From the NCBI GenBank assembly GCA_947179155.2, contig OX359270.1, forward strand, positions 9,509,222 to 9,573,221: a DNA stretch of 64,000 bases, written 5' to 3'. The DNA is from Hedera helix (lineage: Eukaryota > Streptophyta > Magnoliopsida > Apiales > Araliaceae). Under the pieces are notes generated by a model, which saw nothing but the letters and a program-made list of their open reading frames with translations, was not told the origin of the DNA and searched no databases. The position numbers and the translations under genes are program-made. Shown one piece after another: positions 1 to 13,400 of the stretch (its first letter is position 1; each line of letters begins with the position of its first letter).

Positions 1-1425
1 ACTGATGAAATTTGATGACTGATTGGATACCTGTATCACTGTCGAAAAGATGACTTACTGATGAGGATTTTAATTAGTTATTCCTTAGATTTTTGTTTGG
101 GTAGAAATTGATATACTTAGGTATTTAATTAAATTATTGGGGATATAGGGTAATTTATAGTTAGTTGGAATTCATTAAGGTTTTTGCTTTCCTATTCCTG
201 TATGGATTTGGGTTCTAGTGATTTAATCCCCACACGTTGATTAGCTTATGAAATATTGAGAGTTTATAAAATTAAAATTTGGCTGCGATCGGTCTTTTGT
301 CAATGGATGAGCAGTTAGGTATTTATGAGTTTCACTGATCACTTATGAGAATGAGCTTTGAGCCCGAGTCCGATAAGCCACAAATCTCTATGGAGTGGAT
401 TCAAAATATTTTGTGGAGTTTTGGACATAGGAATCAATCTATCTTGGTTGCAATCAAGAGATCGTAGTATTTTGGGCTGAGTCTAAACCCTAACTACTTT
501 TTTGTTGTGCTAAATCACTTACTTTTCTTCCTTCACTATTCGGTTTAATTCCTCATTATTTTTTGACTGGCGATACCTCGTAAGCTAAGAACCATTCGCC
601 AATTGATATTATATGTGTGAAGCAAGAACATCTACTAGTCAATATGTTTGTGAATCTCTGGTCAGTCACTCTTCTTTTCTTCCACCTTTGGCCACCCTCT
701 GCCATTCCACACATGATATGACTTGCACTTGTTTTTAATGTCTTTTCTCCTTATCACTTCCCTAATTATTAGGATCATCACAATTAGAATAAATAACCAT
801 CCTAACTGAAAATTACATCTTTTTAGTTGCTACCATAAGTGCTATCATATTTACCACATTTTTCCATCTTCTCATTGTCATGTCTTGAAGTGCCACTACT
901 ACCTTCTTAAAATCCTGTATACTTCCTTTTTCCGATACATACTCCTTCATAATTATTAGTAATGATCTACGAAAAAAAATTAAGAGATACAGTATAAACA
1001 AAACTAGAGAACCAACAGATTAGTATGTTCCACCTTTCTTATGTTTTCCTTTCTCCTCTTTTTGTTACCATCATCTTCTTCCTTGATACCTGGTTTCGAG
1101 TAATGAGTGTTGATTTAAATTTTAATTCAGTTTAGCCATAATGCTTTAATGATGTAGTTAAAAAATTAGTGTTTCCCAACAACTAATAAACTAGGCAGGA
1201 GTGACAATTATTATATACCGGGAAGATTAATGAAGACTATGATGTGGAGGTAAAAGAATCTCTAGGCTATGAACAATGATATTAATGGTAGAGGCTTGAT
1301 GGCAGTCACGCAAAGATGAAAATAGCCTTCTTGACGAGACGGGCTTTCTGCATATATTCGTTTGTACACATAAAACACTTTCCTTTACACCTTTTGATAA
1401 CAAAGTGAAGTTTTATCATAAGTTG
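1..1425. other. Non-coding DNA, probably intronic or 5' to visible FANCM exons
   Basis: I see no exon or transposon that I can support here. The short open frames have no recognisable domain. Because the FANCM-like gene enters the window already past its helicase domain, this stretch is probably part of one of its introns. That is an inference from gene structure only. Confidence 0.4.
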
Positions 1426-2085
1426 GAAAGGGCTTTGGATTCAGATCGAAGAGATGAGTTTTTGGAGAATAGTGATGGAGAGAAAGGGTTTTAGAGTCGG
1501 ACGGAGGAGATGACTGATGTAGAGGAAAGGCTTTGGACTCAGATGGAGGAGATGGGTCCATGGTTGTCTTCAGTCTTCTTTCTTTATAATTATTTGAATA
1601 GAGGAATCTTAAACTTGATTTAAGGCTTCAAGGTTTTTGAGATAGGGTGACTCTGTGTCCCCCCTTTTGCTGGTTGTTGATGTTCTTGTCAAGATGTTAT
1701 TGCATAGTGAGAAGGTTGGGTTGGTGGCTAGTGGTTGGATGTGCAGATAGAGAGGAGGTTAGAGTATCCAACCTTCAGTTTGCTGATAATACTATTCTCT
1801 TTCTTTCTAACAAATATTCTGGATTTTAAAATCACTTTGACCATCTGTAGATTTTTTGGTTGTGGAGAGGTTGGCTAAGAAATTGGGTGGATAGAAGGCA
1901 GCGTTCTTTCATTTGGGAACTAACATGTTGATACAGACTAGTTTTATTAGCATTGCAAAATATTATGTCTCTCTTTAAAGTTTAAGCTTCCTGTTCTAGT
2001 GATTACCTCTATTGAGAATGTTATGTATCGATTTCTTTTAGTCCTCCCTTTCTTTACTTTCTCTTCTATCTAATAAAACTTATTC
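1426..2085 (+). pseudogene. LINE reverse transcriptase remnant
   Basis: The frame at about 1645-1750 reads GDSVSPLLLVVDVLVKML, which resembles the LINE reverse-transcriptase block that normally reads GDPLSP. After a frameshift, about 1758-1805 reads VRVSNLQFADNTILFL. This is the catalytic block, with the usual FADD changed to FADN. Downstream pieces (LAKKLG, then SLFK near 1970) match the later part of the domain in shifted frames. No endonuclease domain or poly(A) tail is clear. The copy is old and cannot be functional. It lies upstream of the first visible FANCM exon and is therefore probably intronic. Confidence 0.65.
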
Positions 2086-3307
2086 TACCATCACAAAATT
2101 ATCATAAGTTGGAATGTGCCAAAAAGTAGACCCATTCTCAAAAGAAAAACAGTAAATGAAAGATTAAGTGGAATTAATGGGGTATACATGAAAGTATGAA
2201 ACATAAACGCAATTAACTTGGGAGTTTAGCATGAATTATGCATTGGTTCTTATGTAATACTGCACAAGTCCCAGCCTATATTTATTAAGTCTTTAAAGAT
2301 AAAGGGAGTTTTATTAGATAGAAGAGATAGTACAAAAGGGGAGCACAAATAGTCACACAAATGGGAATATGGGATAATAAAGAAAAACTAACGAGGCATT
2401 TTTCACTTTTGAAACAATGACAGTCACAAAGTTTAGGACTTGTGGGTACACTAAGATATTATATTTTTTAAATCATTTGTTCACATTACAGGTATATGTT
2501 GCATTTCAATGGGGAATTAAAAAACTATAAAAACTAATAGTCTTCAAATGGTTTATTAGCATGTCTTACATTATGTGCCAAAAACATGGAAAGGGCATAT
2601 AATATTGGATGGAGGGAGAGAGAATGATATAGGGTTAAATTCGGGTCTTTAAGTAACTTTCAGATTATTAGGTCTTTCAGGTGTCTAGGTTATTTTCAGA
2701 AATTTCTGCATTATTTTGGATTTTTGGTTGGGTTCAAAGTTAATTTGGGTATTATAACTTTACCAAAGTTTAGGCTTATAGTCGTGTTTGTTGTAGGTTT
2801 TCCTTTAAGGGTGTAATCCCTTTATTTGAGTATCATTTTAATAAAGTTTCGTGCTTCTAACCTGTGGGGTTTTCCTGTTCCTTGCACTGAAGAAGCAAGT
2901 TTCGGCTTACTGGCTAGTAAATCCCTCACAAAGGTGCTACAAACTAGCCCTTATTCTTCATACGACCTTCTATTTTATTATGCACTCTTAACTTGTCCTG
3001 CATCAGAACTGCAAAAAAAAAAACCAGAAAATTAACTATGAAGTTTATCTTCTTAAATAGTCTACTTGCATACTTACATCTTAAATAAATGTGGTCAAAT
3101 TGTTTTTCCTGACTTCTGAATACATTGCTTGACTGTTGTGTTATTGAAACTCAAAATTATTCAATTCTATGTTGAGCTACTATCCTCATCTTTCATTACT
3201 TCTTTATTTCCCTCTTGTATTTTTATGCAACTAGGTATGATTGATGTGTACGCCACAAATTTTTTACAATGCAATTCTCGTGTTTTACTTTTAATTACCT
3301 TTTTCAG
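2086..3307. other. Non-coding DNA before first visible FANCM exon
   Basis: This is mostly AT-rich sequence without a supported gene. A stretch at 2850-2945 is less AT-rich and ends in a plausible GT donor (CACAAAG/GTGCTA). Its upstream acceptor is poor and I recognise no FANCM sequence in it, so I do not call an exon. The last 50 bases before 3308 form a good pyrimidine tract ending in TTTTTCAG, the acceptor of the next exon. Confidence 0.4.
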
Positions 3308-5589
3308 ATCTGCAGAATTTTCACCATTCCCCAGAAGTGAATTCGCAAAGAAAAGTTTCAGAATCACACATATCTCCTATGGATGCCTATAGAACAGAGG
3401 AGAAGCACCGTCTTCCAGAGTTTCAACCGCAAAATCCTTCCATACACTCCTACTTGTTTGGGTCAGATTTTGTATCGGTTGATGCTCTTGGCAAGGTCCT
3501 TGTTACGTCTGTACCACTACTTCCGTTGAAAGAAGTTTTTCGTTCCAAATGTGCAAGTGGAAGCAGTGCTGACTTGCTAAACTGTTTGAACCAAGATGCT
3601 CTTCACTTTGGGGCATCAGTCACAGATTACAAAGAAGAGCCTATGCAAGAAAAGTGTGTCAAAGCTACCCGGACAAGATGCGAAGGAGATGAGGATATGC
3701 TAAATATTTCCAACTATGACACCCAACAAGAACTAACACTGGTTGGGTATGAAAGAATTGTGCCGACTCCAATTTCCAAAAGGAAATTTTCAAATGGTGA
3801 AACCAGCGAGGCTCCTCAAGTCGTGGAAAAGAAAACACCACTGGTGTTGGTTGATGACTCTTTCAATGATTTTAGTGAAGTTGAGCTTAGTCCTCGATTA
3901 ACTAGCTTTCTTAAGAGCGGTTTTGTTCCAGAGTCTCCTACAGATGGCACCGGTTAGTAATTTAAAAAATAAAAATAAAATCTGTTTTCTGCATGTCTGG
4001 TTCCTTACATGAGTAATATTCTCTGCTGAAAAGTTTCCGATTTTATAGGAACATCAGAAAGTAAAAGCAAAGGCGAGTTCATGGTTCAAGACCTTGATTC
4101 ACCTTCCAAATTGCAAATTGATCTGATCTTGAATTCTTCAGTTCTAATAAAGAATGATAAGGTTATCAAGGACAGTGATGCTAGTGGAAGAGATGTCCCC
4201 ATTTCGTCTGTTAAAGATGAGATTCAAACATCTATAGTCAATGGAAACAATAGTTCCACAAGAACATTTGCTGCTTTCCCGGTTGTGGAAGAAATAGGAA
4301 ATGCACTGGAAAATCCATCACCCAATAGTTGCAGCAAAGACTGGCATTTTAGTTCTGGAGGTAAATCAGAAAGTGTTAAGCAAGAATGCAAGTTTAAAAG
4401 ATTGCGGAAGTATGGAGATCTCCACAAAAGGCCTTCAAAAGAAAAGGAGGAAAGTAGAGGTGCTCTAGTAAAACTGGCAAGAGGTAAGTTTGTGCTTCAT
4501 GTAATTTTAGGTGTTTATAACAATGTTCTTGTGGATGGGTTGCTTGCCTTTTCAGATCAGGTGTATAATTGATATGTCATGTTTTGGATCTGTAAATTAT
4601 CAATTTTTTTCTGGCTTAAACCGATTAAGAGCCAATTTTATTGTTTTGCATCACTCAGTATCATGTGTTGCATTCAGGTGAGAAGAAGGTAGTCAAGGCT
4701 GCCAGAGTCTTCATTGAAGAGCAAGCCGAGTAAGTCCATGCTTAGACTAAATTTTGCATAGTGACAAACTATTCTTGTTTGGACCTTTAACTTTTAAAAT
4801 GATTGGCAAAAGAACTCTGCTCAACAAACAACTAGGCTGAGATGAAACATCCACTATGGATAATATATCTATTGCAGTAAACATTGTAAAAGATATTGAT
4901 TTTCTTGTAATGCTGTGATTTAATATGCACAGGGTTTCAGGAGAAGTTCCAGTATCTGAAGATGATGAGGATGAGCAGGACAACAATTCATATGATGATA
5001 GTTTCATAGATGACAGGATAAACCCTACAGCACGAAGCACTCAAGCTGAAGCCAGCAGAAGTGATATGATGGCTGTTTACAGGTATTTTATAAGCATTAA
5101 CTCCTATCTATAATGTTTCTGTATTTTTTTTAATTTTTTAGTTTTTTTGTTTAATTTCTTTTGTTCATTCCTTTCAGTCCTTTGCTTGTGTATGATTGGG
5201 GCTGAGGCAAGAGTCTCTGGTATTTACAGATGCAAAATTAGAGATATGGATGTTTTCTTACAACATTAACATTATTTATGTTAGAATTTATTATAATATA
5301 ATTGGTACTATTAGTAAATTAGAGTATTAGCTTTAATCTTGGCCACCTAGTTCAGTTACTTGGTCATCACACAAACTAGGTGACCAAGTTTGTGTTAGCC
5401 ATATGTAAAAGCTTGTAGTAAGAAGCACAGATACGGATGTGGGATACTCGGTGCGTCACACGGGGATATGACAATTTGCCAAAACTTAAAATATGGGGAT
5501 TCGGGTGCGGGAGACTTGGCGATCGGCGCGTATTGTATTATTAAATGCGAGTATTGTATTATTAAATATGTGTAGATTTTCTCTCTCTA

Positions 5590-5650
<61 letters not shown>

Positions 5651-8225
5651 GGTAAAACATTCAACAAAATCTGTAAACCTGAAGTCATAAACAATAGCAA
5701 AAATAATCAAATATATAAAGAGAATTGATATTTCTGCAAGGATCTACTCACATGAAAGTGGGCCCTCGCTTACTATTCATGTGTGTAGAGCCTTGTGGAA
5801 ACATCAATTTTTCTTGTGGAAATATCAATCCTCTATATAAATTCAAAACACGTAAGTTATAAAGGATGAGAGAATTTCCGAGAATCAAAGAATCTATTGC
5901 TGCTGAGATACGATAATTTGTTGTGGATAATGAAGAATCCCTGCTCCTAGAGCTTTTATTTCTCTTCGTCAAAAATATACAATACAACTTTTTCTTTCTT
6001 TCTATGATATTGACATGGTATCAAAGCTATAGATTTGTTCTTGGTTGGCAATCACCTTGCTTCCTCTGTCAGCGTTCATGTCTACTGGTAAACATTAAAC
6101 ACAATATTATCTTGCTTCCTCCACAGGCGACACATTATTGTGATCGAATATTTTCTTACCTTCGTCCAGATCTCAAAACTCCCTTCTGATCAAAGTTAAT
6201 TCTATTATGGTTTAGCATAAGCATAATTACCATGTAGTTATCACTATGCATGCCACTGTTGCAGTCAGCACTATGCTTGCTGCCGTTGCAGTCAGCTCTA
6301 CGCGTGCCAAAGTACTGTAAAAAGAAATTTGATTTGGAACTACCTGTGTTCTATTTCACAAGGCTTATTACATATTTTGGATTAGGAAGTACTTCTCCGA
6401 GACATCCTTAACAGATGGTTTGTTAATGTTACTTTGCATAATGAAAGAAGCAAGTTGGGCACATGTGTTTTCTAAAATTAGGGAATTTAGTTTATTATCA
6501 TATTGGTTAGTCCCTCATTGCAGTCGGCACTTTACATCTGCAGTTGTAGTCAGCATTTTGCGTCCACATTCAAGACTTTGTGTCCGCAATTGCAGTTTGC
6601 ACTTTGTGTAGAGTATTATTTTATCATTTTATGGATTAGTTTTTGTGACAAGGAAAGTTATTGATATAAGATTTTCTGCTCGAGGGGGAGTGTTAAAATA
6701 TTGTTATCTTATATTAGATATTGTTATTAAATTAGGTTATTAGCTTTAATCTTGGTCAGTTCAGCAGTTACTCATCACAAAAACCTGGTGAGAAAGTTTG
6801 TCTTAGGCTGATATAAAGGCTTGTATTTCTCTTCTTTTAAAATTTACAATACAATGTTTTCTTCTATTAATGTTATTGACATTTGCAACCTCACCCTGTT
6901 GTTTACCTTTTTTACTTAACCTCAAGTTAAACTTGGTACATGTTTTCTCAGTGATTGGATATTATACCCCACTATAAATAACTCTTGTCTACGTCTGCTA
7001 CATTTTAAGCTTCCTTGCTCGATATGAGGATTTGGAGAATGTCCAAGGTTCTATGTGTTTAATGAAAAAGAAAAACAAAGGACTTCGTTTGTTAAGCAAT
7101 TAGAATTTGTTTGGACTACTAGGATATAAATTTATATATAGTGATATTTAAACTAGTAGGAATAGCAAGTACAATGGACTTGACGTTTGCTAGATGGCAG
7201 GGGATGGTTATTAGGTTTAAAGGAGTAGAGAATGAATTTAGCTTCAAAATGAAAATACTTGAGCCCAGACTGCTGTGTATAGAGGTCTTAAATTAGTACT
7301 GCTTCTGACTTGAGAGTTGATGTTTGAGAAAACTGTCTTCTTAGAAAATCAGATTCAAGCTGAATCCAAATAAGACCAGGAATGGTGAAGTCACTGAAGC
7401 GAAAGAAGCCAAAGTATCTTCACACCATTACTATGATATAGTGAAGAGATAATTATTATTTTCTTAAGCTCAAGGCTGCTAGAATCAACTCCACTGAAAA
7501 ATGTATGACAGAAAAAGGACAAAACATCAAGTTTATGTATATTTATGCATGTATTTCTTGTTAATAGTTCCATTCTGATATAAGTACTGCTGCACTGCTT
7601 TATTCTGGCTATAGCTAATACAACATGTTATGACAGGCGTTCTTTACTGAGTCAATCACCATTGGAGAGACTGCCAAACTCTTTCACAGACCATAGTCCT
7701 GATTCTGTGGTTCGTATGACCCAAATAAATGAAAGTGCAAGCTCAGCAGAAACAACAAAACATTCTCTCCAAACACCGCAGACTGGTTTAGATTCTGACT
7801 CTACTGGTTTGAATTCTGCATGCTCTCAATTGAACCCTGAGAAGAATCCAGAGTCCATGTCATGCAAGAGTAATTGTAGTACCCAAAGAGAAGAAGAGAG
7901 CAACAACGAAAGTCGAAAAAGAAAGTTGAGTTTTTATCAAGCCAAGACTCTTCCTATACAGAACTTGGAGCAGGAATTCTTGCTTCAGTCTGAAGCTGCG
8001 GGAAAAGCCTTGCCTCTGCATGATCAGATTGAGAAAAGCGAACCAATCAGGGATGATTTTGACGATGATCAGTTCTATGAAGGTATCGATCTTGATGCAG
8101 TAGAGGAACAAGCTACCAAATATCTCAAATACAAATCTGAGCAGCCAGTGCAGAATCAAACGATGATTCCTAAACCCCAAAATCCTGCTGTTCTGGATTC
8201 TCCTACATTCGATCTTGGATTCTGA
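3308..8225 (+). CDS. FANCM: FANCM-like DNA helicase/translocase, C-terminal exons (partial gene)
   Basis: FANCM remodels stalled forks and limits meiotic crossovers in the nucleus. Only the 3' end of the gene is in the window. Exons: 3308-3952, 4049-4483, 4678-4729, 4933-5082 and 7637-8225 (stop TGA). All introns are GT-AG and all phases join, giving about 622 C-terminal residues. Recognition rests on the segment SPRLTSFLKSGFVPESP (first exon), the acidic SFIDDRINPT segment, and the junction MMAVYRRSLLSQSPLERL, which spans the 2.55-kb last intron; these fit the C-terminal part of plant FANCM as I remember it. The SF2 helicase motifs must lie upstream of base 1. The final exon is rich in Ser, Asn and Gln and ends at a short conserved-looking acidic tail. 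I see no frameshift. The last intron carries an LTR-element insertion. Another large nuclear protein with this tail is possible but less likely. Confidence 0.78.
5279..6881 (+). mobile_element. Non-autonomous copia-type LTR element in FANCM intron
   Basis: The 3' LTR is 6691-6881 (TGTTAAAATATT to TTGACA). The 5' LTR begins TGTTAGAATTTA at 5279 and ends TTGACA at 6015; the two share the segment ATTAGCTTTAATCTTGG and their ends. The 5' LTR is interrupted by about 530 bp of unrelated DNA (about 5423-5955). A primer site TGGTATCAAAGC (6016-6027) follows at once, and a purine tract GAGGGGGAG (6682-6690) precedes the 3' LTR. The 650-bp interior has no gag-pol and contains short repeats of TGCAGTCAGCAC type. 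I found no matching target duplication. The element is in the same orientation as FANCM and is presumably removed by splicing. Confidence 0.72.
5590..5647. repeat. Compound (GT)n(AT)n microsatellite
   Basis: A GT run passes into about 22 AT dinucleotides. It sits inside the DNA that interrupts the 5' LTR in the FANCM intron. The open frames reading through it on both strands are low-complexity artefacts. Confidence 0.9.
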
Positions 8226-8340
8226 TTATCTACAGGTAGAATGGTCCTGAATGGTACTCAGCACAAATGCCTTTGCAGGAATACTTGCATCGATGGTGGT
8301 GATCCTTTGGCGTCAAGATCTCAGGTTGGCTGTAAATAGT

Positions 8341-8608
8341 TACTCCCTCCGTCCCATAAAAGATGGCTCAAAGCACCAAGAAAATTGTCCTATAAAAGAT
8401 GGCTCAAGTACGCTAGAATGCTATAAAAAAAGTACTTTGTCCTCAAAAGTACTTAGGTGGGTCCACTAATTTAAAGAAAGAAAAAGATTTCCTAGTGAGG
8501 ATCCACTATGGATAAAATTAGAACGTATTTGATACTCTCTCCTCTATTTAAAATTTTTTATTTTGTGTGAAAAGTGCTTAAGTCATCTCTTTTGGGGCAG
8601 AGGAAGTA
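8341..8608. mobile_element. Stowaway-like MITE in FANCM 3' region
   Basis: The left end reads TACTCCCTCCGTCCCATAAA and the right end, on the opposite strand, TACTTCCTCTGCCCCAAAAG. These are imperfect terminal inverted repeats flanked by TA, the typical Tc1/mariner target. The left terminal motif (CATAAAAGATGGCTCAA) is repeated 50 bases inward. It starts about 115 bases after the FANCM stop, upstream of a candidate AATAAA signal, so it may be transcribed in the 3' UTR. Confidence 0.75.
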
Positions 8609-8777
8609 TTTTCTACAATTGGTTCCTTTTATAGTTAATTATTGGTAGAAGCATTGTCATGAGCTTCTCTTGTGAGCAGATATCAATGTCTGTATCATAT
8701 GCCCTTATTTGATTGTGCGTGCACATAGATGTATCTATTAAATGCTGATAGTGGAAACTTTATCTAAATGAAATGCA

Positions 8778-8783
8778 AATAAA
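8778..8783 (+). terminator. Candidate FANCM polyadenylation signal
   Basis: This is an AATAAA hexamer 553 bases after the FANCM stop codon, followed by T-rich sequence. Plant signals are loose, so this is only the best visible candidate. Confidence 0.35.
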
Positions 8784-8992
8784 TATTTTGTTATGGATGG
8801 TCTTTGTTTGCTGTATTCCAATTTAGTTCCAATTTATTTGTAAAAATGTAAATACTTGAAAGCCCTGGTTTCAAGTTATAGAGATGTTTGCACTGTTTCA
8901 AGAGTTTGTGATTTTCTTCACCCTTGCTGTATAGCTGCTGTAGATCCATTGGATTTATGCATATGAACACACGTACTCACAGATGCGTGTTC

Positions 8993-9300
8993 GTGGTTGT
9001 ATATATGTTTTGCTTGTGATGTCTGGAGATGCAAGTACTTCATTACATAGAACAACATACCCTGGAGTTTAGGTTGCTTGAGTTTACACCAGCATAGTGA
9101 GTGGAAAATGGCCTGGATCTTAGGTAGCTTGAGTTTGGCTCGTTTGAAAGTGGTTGTATATATGTTTTGCTTGTGATGCCTGGAGATGCAAGTACTTCAT
9201 TACATAGAACAAAATACCCTGTAGCTTAGGTTGCTCGGGTTTGCACCAGAGTGGAAAATACCCTGGAGCTTTGGTTGCTCGAGTTTAACGTGTTTAGCTC
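8993..9300. repeat. Two-copy tandem duplication, 157-bp unit
   Basis: Copy 1 starts at 8993 and copy 2 at 9150, both with GTGGTTGTATATATGTTTTG. They share TGGAGATGCAAGTACTTCAT and the following bases with few differences. The motif CCCTGGAG(C/T)TT..GGTTGCT recurs a third time near 9260. The repeat lies downstream of FANCM and has no coding content. Confidence 0.8.
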
Positions 9301-10408
9301 GTTTGAATACAGATATTTAAAGGTGGAAAGTGGCTTGTTTATTGATTGGTTGGTTAAACGAGCTGACTTCGAATTAAGCTTCACATGCTACTGAATTTAA
9401 AATATGTTTTTATAGGAATACCTATTCTTTTTCTTCCTTTTTTCTTTTTGGATAAATTGTAAGAATTTTACCGAAGTATGCTTTTCTCCTGAAATAGTCT
9501 ACCTTCTATTTTTAGCTAAAAGGTCGACTCGACTCTTTTAACTTTTTTTTTGGATTTCTCTCTCTTTGGACATGGTTGTTTTACCATGAATGTAATGTTG
9601 ATTGTTCAGGATTTTTTTTTTTAAAAAAAATTCAGAGCTATTTGTTTGGGCATTATAGAACAAATTTAAGTGACTTCAGTTTTTTAAAAGAAAACAATAA
9701 TCAGGCTAGAGGCTGCTTTTTCAGATTATTGCAGTCTGCAGACCACTTTTTTTAAACTGCATTTTAGACTATTTTACCTTCAAGATGGATAACAGGGACG
9801 TTTAATGATTTCAGAATAATAATATCATTTTCTATGATATGTAAATAGAAATATAACTTTGAAATTTCTTTTAAAAAATATACTGTTATTTTCAGCTCAT
9901 AAATTCAGACCTTGATTATTTGGGCAATCACCAACAACTTCAACAAAATCACAGTTTCAATAATTTTTTAAAATTGATAATTAGACATGTATATCCAGTG
10001 TATTATCCATGTGCTTTCTGCTAATAGATATACTAATAAACATCTTAGTTATTTAGTAGTAAATGTTCGTTACCATTTTTCTACGCATTGTTTTACCATT
10101 GTCTGAAGTTTTATGTCGATAATGATTTGGTTGGTTTTTAGCTTGTAGATCCTCTGTTGCTAACAATAAATCAAAAAAGCTCTTTAAACCTTCAAAGAAA
10201 CCAATCTTCAATCTACTTTAAACAGCGTAATACAAGTATATCCATGAACAGCATAGCTTACTCTACATAACTAATAAAGGTTCAAGGTCCATGGTTAAAA
10301 GTTAAAACATTCTTTTTACAAGAGGGAAATAGACACATCACCAGAGTTGAACATCAGACACAACAGATCTCCAAGGATAAGCAAATCGGAGTATTAAAGA
10401 AAGAAACG
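9301..10408. other. Intergenic region between convergent FANCM and kinase genes
   Basis: This is AT-rich DNA without a gene or recognisable transposon. It must contain the 3' end of the kinase transcript (reading leftward from 10409), but no single poly(A) signal stands out. Confidence 0.5.
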
Positions 10409-13400
10409 TTAACCAGACAAGAATGACATTGTTCGTCTGAAATCCAAGGAATTGAGTGCCGAATCTGGAAACGGCTTCCCTTTGGGCATCCAGAGTCCAC
10501 CTTGATGGGGCATTAGTACAGGTGTCTGGCTACTCTTTGCAACTGTAGCTGCTGCTTCACCAACTGGAACTTCCTTCTTTTTCTTCACAAATTCAAAGAA
10601 ATCTGCAACTTGGCGAGCATACCTTCACAAAAGGTAAATTGAAAATGAATAAAACTAATTACATATATGCATCCAAATGTAACAAAATAATTAACAAAAA
10701 ATAAATAAATGTAAAAAGATATGAAACAATATTGTTTACTAGTGAAGTATAGGTGTTGTAAGGGGTTGCAAAAAAGAAGGCACTCAAACAAGCATACACT
10801 AGACACTTTTCGTTTATTAGAAACTTACATAGCAGGGCTCAGCTACCAATAGTGTATGCAAAATTCAATTAAGAAACCAAGCTTCGGCAAATGTAAGTCT
10901 GCTTAAGCCACTCATTGTTCAAATATAAAATTCATAGAGGAAGCAAACTACTCAACTCCTAGCTGTATAAATTAAGGCACAAAACTTTACTCAAAAAGAA
11001 TACTCAATTCTGAATATTATAGGGATTCTAACTTGCATAGGAGTAAGAAGAAACTTGGTTTTATTGGGACAAGTGACCAAATAAACAAAAATAATTCTAA
11101 TAGCCGGGAGAAACTGTACTAGGAACTAAATAACTACAAAATCTAATTTGCATAAAACCTGAGTAGTGAAAACTCATAGCTTCTTTCACATGCATCCCAC
11201 ATCACACTCACTTCACAACATACCAGATAAACATAAAAATGGTTTTTGAGATGGAATATTGCAATGATACTGCTGCAATACTTCTAGCAAAGTATTACTC
11301 CAGTAACACTGAGGGAAAAAATTAAATATAGGATCATGTAAAATAAGCAAACAAGCATAAAACAACAGGCATCAAAAGGGGACGCTATCATACTGCCGCT
11401 TTGCCTCAATATCCTTGTTAAAATCAATGTTGGGTTCACAGTCGAGAACCAAAGCAGGAACCTGCTCAACAAAATATAACAAAAATGAAAAACGTAAAAC
11501 AGAAGGCAAAAATATATGTATTGAATTTATGAAGTGGGAATGACAGAAATGAAAAACGAGATAAAAGGAAAGTACCTTTTGAATGCTTGAATGCATATGT
11601 TCACCCTCTAAATAAAACACACGGTCCCTTATGTCAGCAGGCAAAGAGCAGTCAACATGGAAGGGCAGCTTATTTACAGAGAATACCCCATGATTTCCAG
11701 TTTGGGATGGGAAAAGCCAGCTCTCATGTTTTTCATGCAAGCCACGCAGATAATCGAGGCTGACACCTCCTTCCTCTGCTCTCTTTCGTAGCATCATTCT
11801 CTTGTGGCAAGTGTCAGGGCTAGCTCTAAGATATATAAAGGCATCAGGAATAAGCCCAGGCAAAGAAGAAACAACTGGATCAAACCAAGAGTCATATATG
11901 CTAATTTCCATCTCATTCATCCATTTTGCTTCATGAACAGCTCGCACAAAGACCTTTTAAGTAACAAGGAAATAAACACGAATCAGACATGTAATTCTAA
12001 ATAGAGTCACTCCTCCTATAAGAAATGGAGATCAACACAAAAAGAAAATGGAGAGGATAGCCTTATTTTCAGTCCTGGTTAAATGCTGATCAGGTTTTCA
12101 TATTCTGTAAACAAGCAGCTATTTTGCTTTAAAATAAGCTATCTAATGACTTGCGAACAAGCTTAAATGTGGGAAATTCTAAAATATGATAAAACTAAAA
12201 TTAAATAGATTGGGAGGCATACCATTCTATCACTGAAAACACTTCTCTCCATCAACCTGAGTGGTTTTATTCCACCGGAGGACTCTTTCTCTTGCATAAG
12301 TCTTGTGACGAACACATAATTCTGGAAGGTATATGCATACCTTTCAGGTTCAGCATAAAAAGCATCCAATATATTGAAGTGATCGGGACCAACATCTTGC
12401 CACTTGTTGATAGGCTCCGGAACAATCTCAACAAGATCCTGTAGCTCAAGAGTTTCGTTAGCTATTCTCTGCAGGAAAGTCGATTTTCCAACACTGATAT
12501 TCCCTTCTACACAGAAGGTTAGCCGTTTTTTGGGGCTTGGCTTCACATCCAAATTGGAGGTATCCTCCTTTAAATCTTCATCCACGCTCTCTTTTATGTA
12601 AGTAGCTATACTCTCGGCATGATTCTTGTGAATTATTCCAACGGAACCCTGTAAGAACTCGACCATTTTCTCACTGGATTTCCCAAAAAACTGCAGCAAG
12701 ACCAAAAGTCCTCGTTATGACAAAATGCGTGATGTACATATATAAGTGCAGTCATTCAATTAGATGGAAACAGGAAATATGATGTTATTTCAAGCAAAGT
12801 ACTAACAACTACTGATTCACATGAAAAATTAACGCACTGTTAGTTAGCTGAATTAACCCAATATAAAAAGTCATGTTCAAGTAAGTGCAATAGTTCAAAA
12901 TATTGAATAAGTGTGTCAACATGAGTAAACCATATATTACACAACATAAATAAGAAGTTAGACTAAAAGATCCCCGTAAGTAATTAAAAGCCATGCTTGA
13001 GATATCTAACAAAGTTCAGAAAATTAACTCTCAAAAGAGAAGGTGACACTCGAGACAGGGAGGACGAACGCGACATTTAGCATTGCATTTCCACCTCAAA
13101 CTTAACAAAGGCCAACTATCAACTATAAGAATCTTATTCAAACATTCTCATTTGAGTGGAGCAGCCTTATCTTAAGTATAAAACAAGCTATCACATTCTA
13201 CTGAACTATCTTAAGAACTAATATAATTACAATTATAAAATAAGTTTGTCAAAAATCATAAGGAGAGAATGCGAATGAGAGATAAACAGTCTCGTATTTA
13301 AAGAACAAACTGTTATAAGCTTAAAACATTTCCAATTTATTGAATCAATTCAAAAACAAATCTTTATAGGTAAATTTAACAAAGTTCAACCACTTAGTAT

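Noticed and set aside
2826..3035. Open frame that could be an extra FANCM exon
   Set aside because: It has a plausible donor at 2937 but no good acceptor, and I do not recognise its protein as part of FANCM.
5486..5710. Open frames on both strands through the (AT)n run
   Set aside because: They are Tyr-Ile repeats produced by the microsatellite.
7860..8180. 106-codon frame on the - strand
   Set aside because: It is antisense to the last FANCM exon and has no domain.
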